DNA of 64,000 nucleotides from Pseudomonas sp. BGI-2. GTDB lineage: Bacteria; Pseudomonadota; Gammaproteobacteria; Pseudomonadales; Pseudomonadaceae. The position numbers and the translations under genes are program-made. The stretch covers positions 62,001 through 126,000 of the forward strand of contig NZ_SISB01000004.1 in NCBI RefSeq assembly GCF_004310295.1. Direction: 5' to 3'. The notes beneath the pieces were generated by a model, which worked only from the letters and a program-made list of their open reading frames with translations, was not told the DNA's origin and searched no databases. Positions 38,701 through 48,949 of this stretch are shown here, in pieces. Each line of letters opens with the position of its first letter. Position 1 is the first letter of the stretch.

Positions 38701-39825
38701 TCAAGGCGAAAGTAGGTAGCCGCTGCGGTAGGCCTCGGTGCCCGCGACATGCGCGATCACCATGCCGGCAGTGGCCATGCGCCGCAGCGAGCGGGCGTAC
38801 ATCAACCCGGCGGCGGTGCAATGAATAGGGGTGACGCGATCAGCGATCGGGTCGATGATTTCGGCGATCAGTTGCCCGGCTTCGAGGTATTCCCCCGGCA
38901 GCGCGGTGAACACCAGCAGACCGCCCACCGGTGTCGACACCGGCTCGACGCCGGCCAACGGTGTGGCGGGGTAGGGCAGCTCGGGCAAAGGAGCCGGTTC
39001 GCCGACAATGGCGCCGAAGTGAATCAGGTAATCGATCAGCGCCTGGCAATCGAGGCTGGCCAACGGGTGATTGACGTCGCCCTGGCCGCGCAATTCGACG
39101 GTGACCGAGAGGCTGCCGAGCGGAATGTTGAACTGTTCGCCGAAGCGTTCTTTCAACTGCCACCAGAGCAGGGTGAAGCATTCATCGAACGACTGACCGC
39201 CCGAGTCGGTCGCCAGCAGGCTCGCTTCGGCGCCGATGTACCGCGCCAAAGGCTCGACCTGCGGCCAGGCTTCGGGTGTGGTGTAAAGGTGGGCGACCGC
39301 TTCGAAATCGCAGTGCAGGTCCAGCACCATGTCCGCATCGCAGGCCAGTCGTTGCAGGGTCAGGCGCTGGGATTGCAGTTGAGTGCTGGCGGTTTGCCGG
39401 GCCAGCGCATTGCGCAGAGTGGCGCGAATGGTCTCGAGGTTGCGCTGCGGGTCATCGCCCAGCTGGCCTTCGATCTCGTTGCCCACCGCTTCGCTCAAAT
39501 CGACGAACCAGCGATTGAAGTTCTGCCCGCTTTCCAGCTCGTAGCGACCCAGCGGAACATCCATCAGCACCTGTTCCAGGCCAACGGGATTTGCCACCGG
39601 CACCAGCACGATTTCGCTGCGCAGGCGGCCGGCGGCTTCAAGTTCCGCCAGACGCTGCTTGAGGTGCCAGGCCACCAGCATGCCGGGCATTTCATCGGCG
39701 TGCAGGGACGACTGGATGTAGATTTTGCCTTTGGCCGCCGATGGGCCGAAATGGAAGCTGTGAATCTGTCGTGCAGTCCCCGGCAGCGGGGCCAACAGGT
39801 CGTGTGTTTGGTGGCGCATTTGCAA
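38701..39825 (-). CDS. Succinylglutamate desuccinylase / aspartoacylase family protein
   Basis: A 374-residue zinc carboxypeptidase-like enzyme. Metal ligands appear in [10 protein letters not shown] (H-x2-E) and DLHCDFEA. It sits between permease and ATPase genes of the importer, so it probably deacylates an N-acylated amino acid or related compound brought in by it. Too divergent from AstE to claim the arginine succinyltransferase step; no other ast gene is present. Confidence 0.85.
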   Translation of the reverse strand: MQMRHQTHDLLAPLPGTARQIHSFHFGPSAAKGKIYIQSSLHADEMPGMLVAWHLKQRLAELEAAGRLRSEIVLVPVANPVGLEQVLMDVPLGRYELESGQNFNRWFVDLSEAVGNEIEGQLGDDPQRNLETIRATLRNALARQTASTQLQSQRLTLQRLACDADMVLDLHCDFEAVAHLYTTPEAWPQVEPLARYIGAEASLLATDSGGQSFDECFTLLWWQLKERFGEQFNIPLGSLSVTVELRGQGDVNHPLASLDCQALIDYLIHFGAIVGEPAPLPELPYPATPLAGVEPVSTPVGGLLVFTALPGEYLEAGQLIAEIIDPIADRVTPIHCTAAGLMYARSLRRMATAGMVIAHVAGTEAYRSGYLLSP

Positions 39826-39828
39826 GTC

Positions 39829-40539
39829 CTAGTGGGTCGGCCCGAGGAAGGCCAGCCATCGGCGTTCAGCGAGGCGGAACAGGCCGACCAGCGCAAAGGT
39901 AATGGTCAGGTAAATCAGCGCGGCAATACCGAACGACTGGAAGGTCAGGAAGGTCGCCGAGTTGGCGTCCCGCGCGACTTTCAGGATGTCCGGGATGGTC
40001 GCGGTGAACGCCACGGTGGTCGAGTGCAGCATCAAAATCACTTCGTTGCTGTAATAAGGCAACGAGCGACGCAGGGCTGACGGCATGATCACGTAGGCAT
40101 ACAGCTTCCAGCCTGTCAGGCCGTAGGCCTTGGCCGCTTCGACTTCACCGTGAGCCATGCTGCGGATCGCCCCGGCAAAAATCTCCGTGGTGTAGGCGCA
40201 GGTGTTCAGGGCGAACGCCAGGATCGTGCAGTTCATCGCATCGCGGAAGAACGCATCCAGCACCGGTTGCGCACGCACGGCGGCCAGGCTGTAGATACCG
40301 GTGTAGCAAATCAGCAGCTGGATATACAGCGGCGTGCCGCGAAACAGGTAAGTGTAGAACTGCACCGGCCAGCGGACGTAGAAGTGCGGCGACACCCGGG
40401 CGATGGACAGCGGGATCGACACCAGGAAACCGATGACGATCGAGGCGGTCAGCAGCCACATGGTCATGGCCAGGCCGGTAATGTTGTAGCCGTCGGTGTA
40501 AAGGAAGGGTTTCCAGTACTCCTGCAAGAGTTCGATCAT
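39829..40539 (-). CDS. Polar amino-acid ABC transporter permease (HisM-like)
   Basis: A 236-residue membrane permease of the His/Glu/Gln/Arg family, about five helices. The EAA loop EVEAAKAYGLTGWKLYAYVIMP is present. It overlaps the other permease by four bases (ATGA), so they form a translationally coupled heterodimer. Confidence 0.92.
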   Translation of the reverse strand: MIELLQEYWKPFLYTDGYNITGLAMTMWLLTASIVIGFLVSIPLSIARVSPHFYVRWPVQFYTYLFRGTPLYIQLLICYTGIYSLAAVRAQPVLDAFFRDAMNCTILAFALNTCAYTTEIFAGAIRSMAHGEVEAAKAYGLTGWKLYAYVIMPSALRRSLPYYSNEVILMLHSTTVAFTATIPDILKVARDANSATFLTFQSFGIAALIYLTITFALVGLFRLAERRWLAFLGPTH

Positions 40540-41264
40540 CGTACGGCCTCCCGGGAGCCGGCGGCGTAGCGGCGTTCGAGCCAGCGCAGGACGAAGTTGG
40601 AGGCGCTGGTGATGAGCAGGTAAATCAGCGCGGCAAGCACCAGGAAGTAAAACAGCTGATAGGTGCTTTTACCGGCGTCCTGGGCTGCCTTGACCAGGTC
40701 GGCCAGGCCGATGATCGAGACAAGTGCGGTCGCCTTGAGCATCACCATCCAGTTGTTCCCGATCCCCGGCAGGGCGAAACGCATCATTTGCGGGAACACC
40801 ACGATTCGAAAACGCTGGCCGCGTTTAAGGCCATAAGCGGTAGCGGCTTCGACCTGACCCCGAGGCACCGAGAGAATCGCGCCACGGAAGGTTTCGGTGA
40901 AATACGCACCATAAATGAAGCCCAGGGTGATGACCCCGGCACTGAACGGGTTGATCTCGATGTATTCCCATTCCATGAAATCGGTAAACGACGTCAACCA
41001 GGTTTGCAGGCTGTAGAAAATCAGCAGCATCAGCACCAGGTCGGGTACGCCGCGGATCAGCGTGGTGTAGATCTGGGCCGGAACCCGCACCAGTTTGACT
41101 TTTGACAGTTTGGCTGTGGCGCCAAGCAGGCCGAGCAATACGGCCACCAGCAGCGACAATGCCGATAATTTGATGGTCATCCAGGTGCCTTCCATCAGCA
41201 ACGGACCGAAGCCCTTGAGGCTGAAGGCTGAGAGCCCCAGATTTTGTAAGAGGTTTTCGAACAT
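40536..41264 (-). CDS. Polar amino-acid ABC transporter permease (HisQ-like)
   Basis: A 242-residue permease with helix pattern and EAA loop QVEAATAYGLKRGQRFRIVVFP. The N-terminal domain carries GPLLMEGTWMTIKLSALSLLV, typical of HisQ. Partner of the next permease. Confidence 0.92.
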   Translation of the reverse strand: MFENLLQNLGLSAFSLKGFGPLLMEGTWMTIKLSALSLLVAVLLGLLGATAKLSKVKLVRVPAQIYTTLIRGVPDLVLMLLIFYSLQTWLTSFTDFMEWEYIEINPFSAGVITLGFIYGAYFTETFRGAILSVPRGQVEAATAYGLKRGQRFRIVVFPQMMRFALPGIGNNWMVMLKATALVSIIGLADLVKAAQDAGKSTYQLFYFLVLAALIYLLITSASNFVLRWLERRYAAGSREAVR

Positions 41265-41284
41265 AAATCAGCAACCTGATCGGA

Positions 41285-41312
41285 TAAAAAAAACGCCCAT
41301 CGTGAGATGGGC
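41285..41312 (-). terminator. Terminator/attenuator between binding-protein and permease genes
   Basis: Minus strand GCGCCCATC-TCAC-GATGGGCG followed by eight T, nine bases after the binding-protein stop. Such partial terminators give more binding protein than membrane components. Confidence 0.88.
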
Positions 41313-41320
41313 GCCGCGCA

Positions 41321-42103
41321 TTATTTGCCGCTGTACAGATTCAGATCGCCAAAGTGTTTCTTTTGAATGGTGGCGTAGGTGCCATCGTCGTGTAACGCTT
41401 TGATACCTTTATCCAAAAGTGCATTGAGGTCTTTGTTACCTTTAGAGATACCGATCGCTGTTTTGGCCGGCAGCAATTCGCTGTCAACCGGCTTGCTGAC
41501 TTCGTAGCCCTCGCCCTTTGGCGACTTCAAAAAACCCAGTTCAGCTTGCAGCATGTCCTGGATCGCCGCGTCGAGACGGCCGGACATCAGGTCGGAATAC
41601 ACCTGATCCTGGTTCTGATAGGCCTGGGTTTTCACGCCTGCCTTGTCCAGAACAGCTTTGGCGTACGCTTCCTGGATGGTGCCTTGCTCGTAGCCGACGG
41701 TTTTGCCCTTCAGCGAAGCGACGTCTTCGGTCAAGCCAGATCCTTTCTTGAACACGTAGGCGGTTGGGCCGGAGAACAGCTCGCTGGAGAAGTCGATGAC
41801 TTTTTCGCGAGCCGGGGTGACGGTCATCGAAGAGATCACACCGTCGAATTTATTGGCCTTCAGGCCCGGAATCATGCCGTCGAAATCGCTTTCGACCCAT
41901 TTGCACTTGACCTTCAGCTCGGCGCAGATCGCGTTACCCAGATCGATGTCGAAGCCCACCAGGCTACCGTCAGCCGCTTTCGATTCAAACGGAGCGTAGG
42001 AAGGGTCAACGCCAAAACGCAGTTCTTTGTATTCTTTTGCCATGGCGGAACCAGCAGCCATGCACAACGCCAGTGCAGAAAGGGTCAGCAATGCTTTTTT
42101 CAT
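41321..42103 (-). CDS. Periplasmic polar amino-acid-binding protein
   Basis: A 260-residue family 3 solute-binding protein with a signal peptide (LLTLSALALCMAAGSAMA). The binding signature GFDIDLGNAICAELKVKC and ESDFDGMIPGLKANKFD match HisJ/ArgT/AotJ proteins. First gene of the importer operon. Exact ligand (Arg, Lys, Orn, His or an acylated amino acid) is not decidable. Confidence 0.92.
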   Translation of the reverse strand: MKKALLTLSALALCMAAGSAMAKEYKELRFGVDPSYAPFESKAADGSLVGFDIDLGNAICAELKVKCKWVESDFDGMIPGLKANKFDGVISSMTVTPAREKVIDFSSELFSGPTAYVFKKGSGLTEDVASLKGKTVGYEQGTIQEAYAKAVLDKAGVKTQAYQNQDQVYSDLMSGRLDAAIQDMLQAELGFLKSPKGEGYEVSKPVDSELLPAKTAIGISKGNKDLNALLDKGIKALHDDGTYATIQKKHFGDLNLYSGK

Positions 42104-42316
42104 TATTCAATCCCTAAGAACCAATATGAGCGCTTGTGGCGCAGAATTATTGTTACTGGAAAGCGTAAGACCTAATGAAAGTAGCAATTTCCGAACCAGT
42201 GTCCCGAACAAGCGTTTTAAAAGGTGATTCAAGAAATGGCAATCGGGGATTTGTGCACGAAAACGGGCGTCGGAAAATTGCTGCACCATCTTGGTTCGGA
42301 ATGGCACAAATACCTA

Positions 42317-42430
42317 AGGGGATTTATCCCCGTTCGGCTGCGAAGCAGTCGTCAATTCGGCAAAACCGTTCAGTCTGAAATGACGCGCGGGCCGCTTCGC
42401 AGCCCAACGGGGATAAATCCCCTCGCCACA
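42317..42430. repeat. Inverted repeat pair of the GGGGATTTATCCCC family
   Basis: GGGGATTTATCCCCGTTCGG with CTGCGAAG at the left faces CTTCGCAGCCCAACGGGGAT at the right. A second element of this family is at 48011-48146. It lies between the binding-protein and ligase genes, in a 355-base gap that otherwise shows no gene. Confidence 0.85.
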
Positions 42431-42458
42431 AAAGCCCCCTCCCACAAAGAGATTGGGG

Positions 42459-44147
42459 TTAGCCCAGCAAATCTTGCAGCGTTGCGAGGTTGTCAGCCTC
42501 TTCCACCGACTTGTCCTGTCGCCACCTCAACATCCTCGGAAACCGCACGGCAATCCCGCTCTTGTGGCGTTTCGACAGGGCGATGCCCTCAAAACCCAGC
42601 TCAAACACCAGGCTCGGTTTCACACTGCTCACCGGCCCGAATTTCTCCACCGTGGTTTTGCGCACAATACTGTCGACCTGGCGCATTTCTTCGTCGGTCA
42701 GCCCTGAATAGGCTTTGGCGAATGGCACCAGCGTTCGCTCGCTGGCGTCGGGCGGGCCGTCCCAGACCGCGAAGGTGTAATCACTGTAGAGATTCGCCCG
42801 GCGACCATGGCCGCGCTGCGCATAAATCAGCACCGCATCGACGCTGAAGGGGTCGACTTTCCATTTCCACCAGACGCCTATATCCTTGGTCCGACCGACG
42901 CCATACAGCGCATCCCGGGCCTTGAGCATCATGCCTTCGACGCCGAGGCTGCGGGAGGCTTCGCGTTGTCTGGCGAGGTCAAACCAGTCTTCGCCGGTGA
43001 GCACTGGTGAGGCGAGTAACACCGGGTTGTTGCAGGTCGTGACGAGCTGATCCAGTTGAGCGCGGCGCTTGGCCTGAAGCTGATTGCGCCAGTCCTCGCC
43101 TTGCCATTCCAGCAAGTCGTAGGCGAGCACCACCACCGGCACTTCTTCGAGAATTTTCTTGTCCAGGGTTTTACGGCCGATCCGCTGCTGCAACAGCGCG
43201 AACGGTAACACCGCGGGAGAGGCCGGCGATTGCGGGTCAAAGGCATCGTCGGTGTTTGGTCGTGTGGATTTCCAGGCGACGATTTCACCATCGATCACCG
43301 TCCCGTCAGGCAAGCCGTGCAACAGGCTGTCGAGTTCGGGAAAGCGCTCGGTTACCAGCTCTTCGCCGCGCGACCAGATCCACAACCGCCCGTCACGCTT
43401 GACCACCTGGGCGCGAATCCCATCCCACTTCCATTCCACTTGCCACTGGCTCGCCGGGCCGAGCACGTTTTCGAATTGCTCGACCGGTTGCGCCAAGGCA
43501 TGGGCCAGGAAAAACGGGTAGGGCTGGCCACCGCGTTGGGCATGTTCGTCGGACGATTCGGCCGCGATCAATTTCAGATAACTGGCAGCGCTCGGACGAT
43601 TGGACAGGTCGGTGTAACCGACCAACCGCTGGGCTACGCGTTTGCTGTCGATCCCGGCCATGGCCGCCAGGGCGCGCGTCACCAGGAGCTTGGAGACGCC
43701 GACGCGGAAACTGCCGGTAATGAGTTTGATGCAGAGCATCAGGCTATGGCGATCCAATTGCGCCCAGAGCGCGGGCAATCGCTCAGCGAGGACTTCCGGG
43801 GATTCACCGCGCAATGGCAGCAGTTTGTCTTCAATCCATACCGCTAGCCCGTCGGTGGAGCTGTGCAGGGCCTCGGGCAGGACCAGCGAAATGGTTTCCG
43901 CCATATCGCCGACCGCTTGGTAACTTTCTTCGAACAGCCAAGGCTGCAGGCCGGAAAACGTGACCGCCAGTTCGCGCAACACGCGTACCGGCACCAACTG
44001 ACGAGGTCGCCCACCGGACAAAAAGTACACCGCCCACGCGGCGTCTTCGGGAGCAGCCTTGGCAAAGTAGGACTGCATGGCGGCCAGTTTGGCGTTGCTT
44101 GACGTGGTGGCGTCGAGTTCGGCGTACAGCTCGGCGAAGGCCTTCAT
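42459..44147 (-). CDS. ATP-dependent DNA ligase (ligase-associated repair set)
   Basis: A 562-residue ATP-dependent ligase. Nucleotidyl motif I is EWKWDGIRAQV (adenylated Lys in K-W-D-G), motif III region DGEIVAWKS, motif V SLGVEGMMLKAR with WWKWKVDP; a helical N-terminal DNA-binding domain precedes. This type seals breaks together with the exonuclease whose gene overlaps its start by four bases (ATGA). It is distinct from NAD-dependent LigA. Confidence 0.94.
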   Translation of the reverse strand: MKAFAELYAELDATTSSNAKLAAMQSYFAKAAPEDAAWAVYFLSGGRPRQLVPVRVLRELAVTFSGLQPWLFEESYQAVGDMAETISLVLPEALHSSTDGLAVWIEDKLLPLRGESPEVLAERLPALWAQLDRHSLMLCIKLITGSFRVGVSKLLVTRALAAMAGIDSKRVAQRLVGYTDLSNRPSAASYLKLIAAESSDEHAQRGGQPYPFFLAHALAQPVEQFENVLGPASQWQVEWKWDGIRAQVVKRDGRLWIWSRGEELVTERFPELDSLLHGLPDGTVIDGEIVAWKSTRPNTDDAFDPQSPASPAVLPFALLQQRIGRKTLDKKILEEVPVVVLAYDLLEWQGEDWRNQLQAKRRAQLDQLVTTCNNPVLLASPVLTGEDWFDLARQREASRSLGVEGMMLKARDALYGVGRTKDIGVWWKWKVDPFSVDAVLIYAQRGHGRRANLYSDYTFAVWDGPPDASERTLVPFAKAYSGLTDEEMRQVDSIVRKTTVEKFGPVSSVKPSLVFELGFEGIALSKRHKSGIAVRFPRMLRWRQDKSVEEADNLATLQDLLG

Positions 44148-45178
44148 GGCGTCACCTCGGCGCTGTCGGTTTCGACGGCGGCGTTGTCTTCCTCATCGTC
44201 GCCGTATTCTGTGCTGAAACCCATGGCATCAAGGCCCTGTTCGCGCAGATGACGCACCAACACCCCGACCGAGCCGTGGGTGACCATCACCCGCTGAGCG
44301 CCGGTCTGTTCGATGGCCCAGAGCAGGCCCGGCCAGTCGGCGTGGTCGGACAGGACAAAGCCACGGTCCACACCGCGTCTGCGCCGCGTACCGCGCAAAC
44401 GCATCCAGCCGCTGGCGAAGCCGTCGCTGTAATCGCCAAAGCGGCGCATCCAGGTGCTGGCGCCGGCCGATGGCGGCGCGATGACCAGCGCCTTGCGCAT
44501 CATCGGGTCGCTCTTTTGCACGTCGCCGGCATAGATCGTCGGCGGAATGTAAACGCCGCTCTCGCGATACACCCGGTTCAACGGTTCCACCGCGCCATGC
44601 ACCAAAATGGGGCCGAGGCTGGCGTTGATACCGTGGAGAATTCGCTGGGCCTTGCCGAAGGAATAGCAAAAAAGCACGCTGGTTTTGTCGGCGGCGGCAT
44701 TGGCCTGCCACCACTGATTGATCTCGGCAAAGATCTGCGCCTGGGGTTGCCAGCGGTAAATCGGCAGGCCAAAAGTCGACTCAGTGATAAAGGTATGGCA
44801 CCGCACCGGTTCGAATGGCGCGCAGGTGCCGTCGGGTTCGATCTTGTAATCCCCCGAGGCAACCCAGACTTCGCCGTCGTATTCCAGGCGCACCTGGGCG
44901 GAGCCCAAGACATGGCCGGCGGGGTGAAAACTCAGGGTGACGCCGTGGTGCTGCAAGCGCTCGCCATAGGGCAGGGTTTGCAGGTTGATGACCTGTCCCA
45001 ATCGCGCACGCAAAATCCCTTCGCCTGGGGCCGCCGCCAGATAATACTGGTTGCCGGTGCGGGCATGGTCGCCGTGAGCGTGAGTGATGACTGAACGCTC
45101 GACCGGCCGCCACGGGTCGATATAGAAATCGCCGACGGGGCAGTACAAACCTTCAGGGCGCGCGATAACAAGATCCAT
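44144..45178 (-). CDS. Ligase-associated MBL-fold DNA exonuclease
   Basis: A 344-residue metallo-beta-lactamase/beta-CASP nuclease. Metal motif HAHGDHART near residue 35, then FHPAGHVLGSAQVRLE and SGDYK. It belongs to the DNA-damage set with ligase, helicase and PdeM. The C-terminus is acidic. Its frame overlaps the ligase ATG, so it leads that operon. Confidence 0.92.
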   Translation of the reverse strand: MDLVIARPEGLYCPVGDFYIDPWRPVERSVITHAHGDHARTGNQYYLAAAPGEGILRARLGQVINLQTLPYGERLQHHGVTLSFHPAGHVLGSAQVRLEYDGEVWVASGDYKIEPDGTCAPFEPVRCHTFITESTFGLPIYRWQPQAQIFAEINQWWQANAAADKTSVLFCYSFGKAQRILHGINASLGPILVHGAVEPLNRVYRESGVYIPPTIYAGDVQKSDPMMRKALVIAPPSAGASTWMRRFGDYSDGFASGWMRLRGTRRRRGVDRGFVLSDHADWPGLLWAIEQTGAQRVMVTHGSVGVLVRHLREQGLDAMGFSTEYGDDEEDNAAVETDSAEVTP

Positions 45179-45260
45179 GTTGTTACCAAAATGGGGGGAC
45201 TTGTTAGCTATGAGGTTTGCGCGAAGGCAGAAGTTCTATTGATTTTTTGAAGCTTGACGA

Positions 45261-45360
45261 TTGTTCCCACGCTCCGCGTGGTAACGCCTCAAGGGACGCT
45301 CCGCGTCCAGTGACGCGGAGCGTCACGGGCTGCATTCCCACGCAGAGCGTGGGAACGATC
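45261..45360. repeat. Palindromic repeat of the GTTCCCACGCTC family
   Basis: GTTCCCACGCTCCGCGTGG, an inner GACGCTCCGCGTC with its own dyad, and GCAGAGCGTGGGAAC form nested inverted repeats. Third repeat family in this window. The gap 45179-45403 shows no gene. Confidence 0.88.
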
Positions 45361-45403
45361 AGTACGGGTGAAATATTTCCCCGTGTGGGAGCGGCGGTGA
45401 CTC

Positions 45404-47854
45404 TTATTTGCCAGGTGTAAGGGTCAACCGCGTCTTCCCGTACACCTTGTCAAAGTTCTGCGGTTGCATCGGCAAACTCATGTATTGCCCCTTCAGCCAT
45501 GGATCAATGCTGTCGAGATAATTCGGGCTCGCCGGGTTGCCGGACTGTCCAGTGCTGTTCTGCCCCATCAACGGTTCCGCCTGGCTGAAATCAACGATAA
45601 AGCGCATGGCCGGCGCCAGCGTGGTGTTGAAGTCCTGGCCCCAGGTGAACGCCGCGGTGTTCAGCGTGGTGTGATCGCCCCCCGCCGCCAATGGACCGCG
45701 CACGGTCTGGCCGCTGGCATTCTTCCATTCATAGCGGTGCAGTTTGCCCCACTGCCAGGCCTTGTGATCACCACCCAATTGGCTGTCACCGGCGCTGATC
45801 GCCGCTGCCAGGCTGCGGGCGAGGATCGCAGGCTTGTCTTCTTTCTGCGGCGTGCGCGCGTCATCCCAGAACGGACTGTCTTCACGGCCCAGCAGGTGGT
45901 CGGCCTGAGCCGCGTAGGACAACTTGCCGTTGGCGATAAAGGCTTTCCACGCCGGGCTGCTTTCCGGGCCCAGTTCATCGAGGAAAATCTGTTGGGTGCT
46001 TTCCTGCAAGAACAGCTCGTAGATCGCCGCATCCGCAGAGGTCGGGCCGAGTTTGCCGTCGAACGCCATCAAGCGGGTGTAGGCCTCGCGAGCCTTGCCG
46101 CGATCGGCAACCGGCACCGCTTCGATGGCCTGTTTGAGCGGCTGGGACATGCCCGGTGCTTCAAACATTTTCTTCAGCTTGGCGGCGAACGTCGTGGTCT
46201 GGTCGTATTGCATCGCGATCACGCTGCGCGTGTCGTGTTTGCCCACACTTGCCAGTTCGGCCAGGCGTTCGCCACGTTCCGGCGCTGACCAGGAGTTGGA
46301 CAGTTGCATGCCGTAGCCATGGGGAATGACCCGCTGGTTGGCGGTGCCGAGCCAGCCTTGGGCCGGATCCTGGTCATAGGGATGGAGCATCGGGTCGGCG
46401 TAACCGTCCCAATCGTAGCGACCTTCCCAGCCCGGCGACGGCATCAGGCCTTCACCTTCGCGACGGTTCGGGTAGCGACCGGTGACTTGCCAGCCGATGT
46501 TGCTGGCGTCGGCAAATACCAGGTTCAGCGCAATGGCGCGGATTTCACGGCTGGCGTCCGAGGCTTTCTCGACGGTCTGGGCACGGGACAGGTCGAAAAA
46601 CGCGTCCAGTGTCTTGTCGTCGGTGAAGTTTGGCGTCTGCAAGGCCAGGCCGAACCCATTGGCCAGCGTCGTGCCTTGGGCACTGTTGAGCAGCGGGCCG
46701 TGACGGGTTTCGTACACCACTTCGCGAATCGGCCGCTGGCCTTTGACGAAGTAGGTCTCGTTGCGCACGATCACCGGCTGCCATTTGCCGCTGACTTCAT
46801 ACGTGAGGCCGTTGCCCTGGCGTTTGATTTTTTCCAGGAACAAGTCTTGGTTGTCGCCCATGACCGAGGTCATGCTCCACGCCACCTTGCCGTTGAAACC
46901 GCCGAGCACCATGGGCAAACCGGCGATCGTCACGCCTGAGGCCTGGTATTTCGGCGCGCGAATCTGCACGTAGCTGAACAACGACGGCACGCCCAACGGG
47001 CCATGGCTGTCGCTGGCCAGCAGGCTTTTGCCACTGCGGCTGCGTTGCGGGCCGATGGCCCAGTTGTTCGACGAGGTGGCGCCCAACAGATTCAGGTCGG
47101 ACAGTTGCCCGGTGGCTTTGCTGATGTCGGCCAGGCCCGGGATTGCTCCATTGAGCTTGATGCCCTGAAGTTTTTCGGCTTCGCCCAGCGGCAGTTTTTC
47201 GTCGGGAGCGGACGGCGTCAGCCACCCGAGTTTGTCGGTGGTGACGGTCTGGGCCAGCATCAGCGCGGCGATTTCTTCCGGCAGGTTGGCGGACTGGCTG
47301 AAGTTCAGCAGGCAGAAAATCAGCGCCGAATCTTCCGGCTTCCAGTATTCAGGCTTGTAACCGGTGGCCACGAGGTCGGCCGGCAGCTTGTCGCGGAAGC
47401 GGAACAGGTAGGCGTTGACGCCGCGCGCATAGACTTCGAAGAAGCGTTTGAGGCGCGGCGAAGACGCTTTGTACAGCTCGCCGGCGCTTTTCTTCAGGTT
47501 GACGGCGCGCATGTAACGGTCAGCGTCCAGCAGGTCCGAACCGGACATCTCCGACAACCGGCCCTGGGCAAGCAGGCGCAGAGTGACCATTTGCGTGATG
47601 CGGTCGCTGGCGTGGACGTAACCGAGGGCGAACAGGGCGTCGTGGAAGCTGTTGCTTTCGATCAGCGGCATGCCCATGGCATTGCGGCGCACCGAAACGT
47701 TCTGCGCCAGGCCCTTGAGCGGCTGTACGCCGGTGGTCGGCGGGAGGGTGTCCTGGGTGTTCCAGGTCTGACAACCGGTCAGGCTCAAAACACCGGCCAC
47801 TGCTGCGGCAACGCCGAACCGGGGAAGAAAATGTGTATGGGCTGGCGAGGCCAT
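45404..47854 (-). CDS. quiP: Acyl-homoserine lactone acylase QuiP (penicillin acylase family)
   Basis: An 816-residue Ntn hydrolase precursor. N-terminal hydrophobic signal with LTGC (possible lipobox, residues about 24-28), a propeptide region, and the self-cleavage site at about residues 258-263 ([11 protein letters not shown]) where the Ser becomes the N-terminal nucleophile. It closely matches P. aeruginosa QuiP (PA1032), which cleaves long-chain AHL signals, and the next gene upstream is a GST as at PA1033. ATG 47854 has GGAG ahead; a further 23 codons upstream are rejected. AHL activity is by homology. Confidence 0.9.
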   Translation of the reverse strand: MASPAHTHFLPRFGVAAAVAGVLSLTGCQTWNTQDTLPPTTGVQPLKGLAQNVSVRRNAMGMPLIESNSFHDALFALGYVHASDRITQMVTLRLLAQGRLSEMSGSDLLDADRYMRAVNLKKSAGELYKASSPRLKRFFEVYARGVNAYLFRFRDKLPADLVATGYKPEYWKPEDSALIFCLLNFSQSANLPEEIAALMLAQTVTTDKLGWLTPSAPDEKLPLGEAEKLQGIKLNGAIPGLADISKATGQLSDLNLLGATSSNNWAIGPQRSRSGKSLLASDSHGPLGVPSLFSYVQIRAPKYQASGVTIAGLPMVLGGFNGKVAWSMTSVMGDNQDLFLEKIKRQGNGLTYEVSGKWQPVIVRNETYFVKGQRPIREVVYETRHGPLLNSAQGTTLANGFGLALQTPNFTDDKTLDAFFDLSRAQTVEKASDASREIRAIALNLVFADASNIGWQVTGRYPNRREGEGLMPSPGWEGRYDWDGYADPMLHPYDQDPAQGWLGTANQRVIPHGYGMQLSNSWSAPERGERLAELASVGKHDTRSVIAMQYDQTTTFAAKLKKMFEAPGMSQPLKQAIEAVPVADRGKAREAYTRLMAFDGKLGPTSADAAIYELFLQESTQQIFLDELGPESSPAWKAFIANGKLSYAAQADHLLGREDSPFWDDARTPQKEDKPAILARSLAAAISAGDSQLGGDHKAWQWGKLHRYEWKNASGQTVRGPLAAGGDHTTLNTAAFTWGQDFNTTLAPAMRFIVDFSQAEPLMGQNSTGQSGNPASPNYLDSIDPWLKGQYMSLPMQPQNFDKVYGKTRLTLTPGK

Positions 47855-48010
47855 GGCAAAGCTCCTGCGGGGGTAGAGGCGCAATAAAGGCGCTACGTTA
47901 GAGAGCAGGAGGAGGGCGCGCAAGCGGGGTATCAGGTTATTTCCGGATTTGTCCGATAAACCACAACTCTAGATCGTAATACTGTTCACATAAGCGCGGG
48001 CACCCACATT

Positions 48011-48146
48011 TGTGGCGAGGGGATTTATCCCCGTTGGGGCGCGAAGCGGCACCCAGAATCCATTTACAGACCGAGTTGTCCGTATTCACGACTGCCTCGC
48101 AGCCGAACGGGGCGGTGCGACGTTTCGCTAAATCCCCTCGCCACAG
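48011..48146. repeat. Inverted repeat pair of the GGGGATTTATCCCC family, eroded
   Basis: TGGCGAGGGGATTTATCCCC with CGTTGGGGCGCGAAG at the left; the right arm CGTTTCGCTAAATCCCCTCG with CCACA has lost part of its palindrome. It lies between quiP and the GST gene. Confidence 0.85.
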
Positions 48147-48160
48147 GTCATGCGTCGTTT

Positions 48161-48805
48161 TCAGGGTTTTGGGGGGTTGACCTTGGCCGCCAGGGCATAG
48201 GCCTTTACGGTCGCCGGACGGTTCTGGATGTGGGTGAACCAGCGCAGCACGTTAGGGAAGTCTTCCAGGTTCTGGCTCTGCCACTTGTGGGAAACGATCC
48301 ACGGGTAAATCGCCATGTCGGCAATGCTGTATTCGCTGCCGGCGACGAAGTCTTTATCGGCTAGCTGTTTGTCGAGCACTCCGTACAGGCGGGCCGTTTC
48401 ATCGATATAGCGCTTGATCGCGTAAGGAATTTTCTCCGGTGCAAACTGGCTGAAGTGATGATTTTGCCCGGCCATCGGCCCCAGACCGCCCATCTGCCAG
48501 AACAACCATTGCAGCGCTTGCTGGCGACCGCGCAGGTCTTTGGGCAGGAACTTGCCAGTCTTCTCCGCCAGGTACAGCAAAATCGCCCCCGACTCGAACA
48601 CCGACAGCGGTTCACCGCCATCGATTGGCTCATTGTCGACGATGGCCGGGATTCTGTTGTTTGGGGAGATTTTCAGAAAGTGCGGCTGGAACTGCTCGTT
48701 CTGACTGATGTTGATCGGGTGCACGTTGTACGGCAGGCCGGCTTCTTCCAGGAAAATCGAGATTTTGTGGCCGTTGGGGGTGGTCCAGTAATACAGGTCG
48801 ATCAT
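48161..48805 (-). CDS. Glutathione S-transferase, Nu-class (YfcG-like)
   Basis: A 214-residue GST. The thioredoxin domain has YYWTTPNGHKISIFLEE (Thr/Asn active-site type) and FESGAILLYLAEKTGKF; the helical domain has YSIADMAIYPWI. Nu-class enzymes act as disulfide-bond reductases with glutathione. Same neighbour of quiP as in P. aeruginosa. Confidence 0.9.
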   Translation of the reverse strand: MIDLYYWTTPNGHKISIFLEEAGLPYNVHPINISQNEQFQPHFLKISPNNRIPAIVDNEPIDGGEPLSVFESGAILLYLAEKTGKFLPKDLRGRQQALQWLFWQMGGLGPMAGQNHHFSQFAPEKIPYAIKRYIDETARLYGVLDKQLADKDFVAGSEYSIADMAIYPWIVSHKWQSQNLEDFPNVLRWFTHIQNRPATVKAYALAAKVNPPKP

Positions 48806-48949
48806 GAGTACTCCACATCAAGAGACGTCGTAGGGTCGGACAGCGACCGCGGGCATCAGGTCGTCCTGTTTGCATTCGATGGCTTGCCTGTAAGAGGAGG
48901 TGATGCTGAAGTGCGTGAAATTCAATGACCTCGTGTGAGAAAAGTCGGC

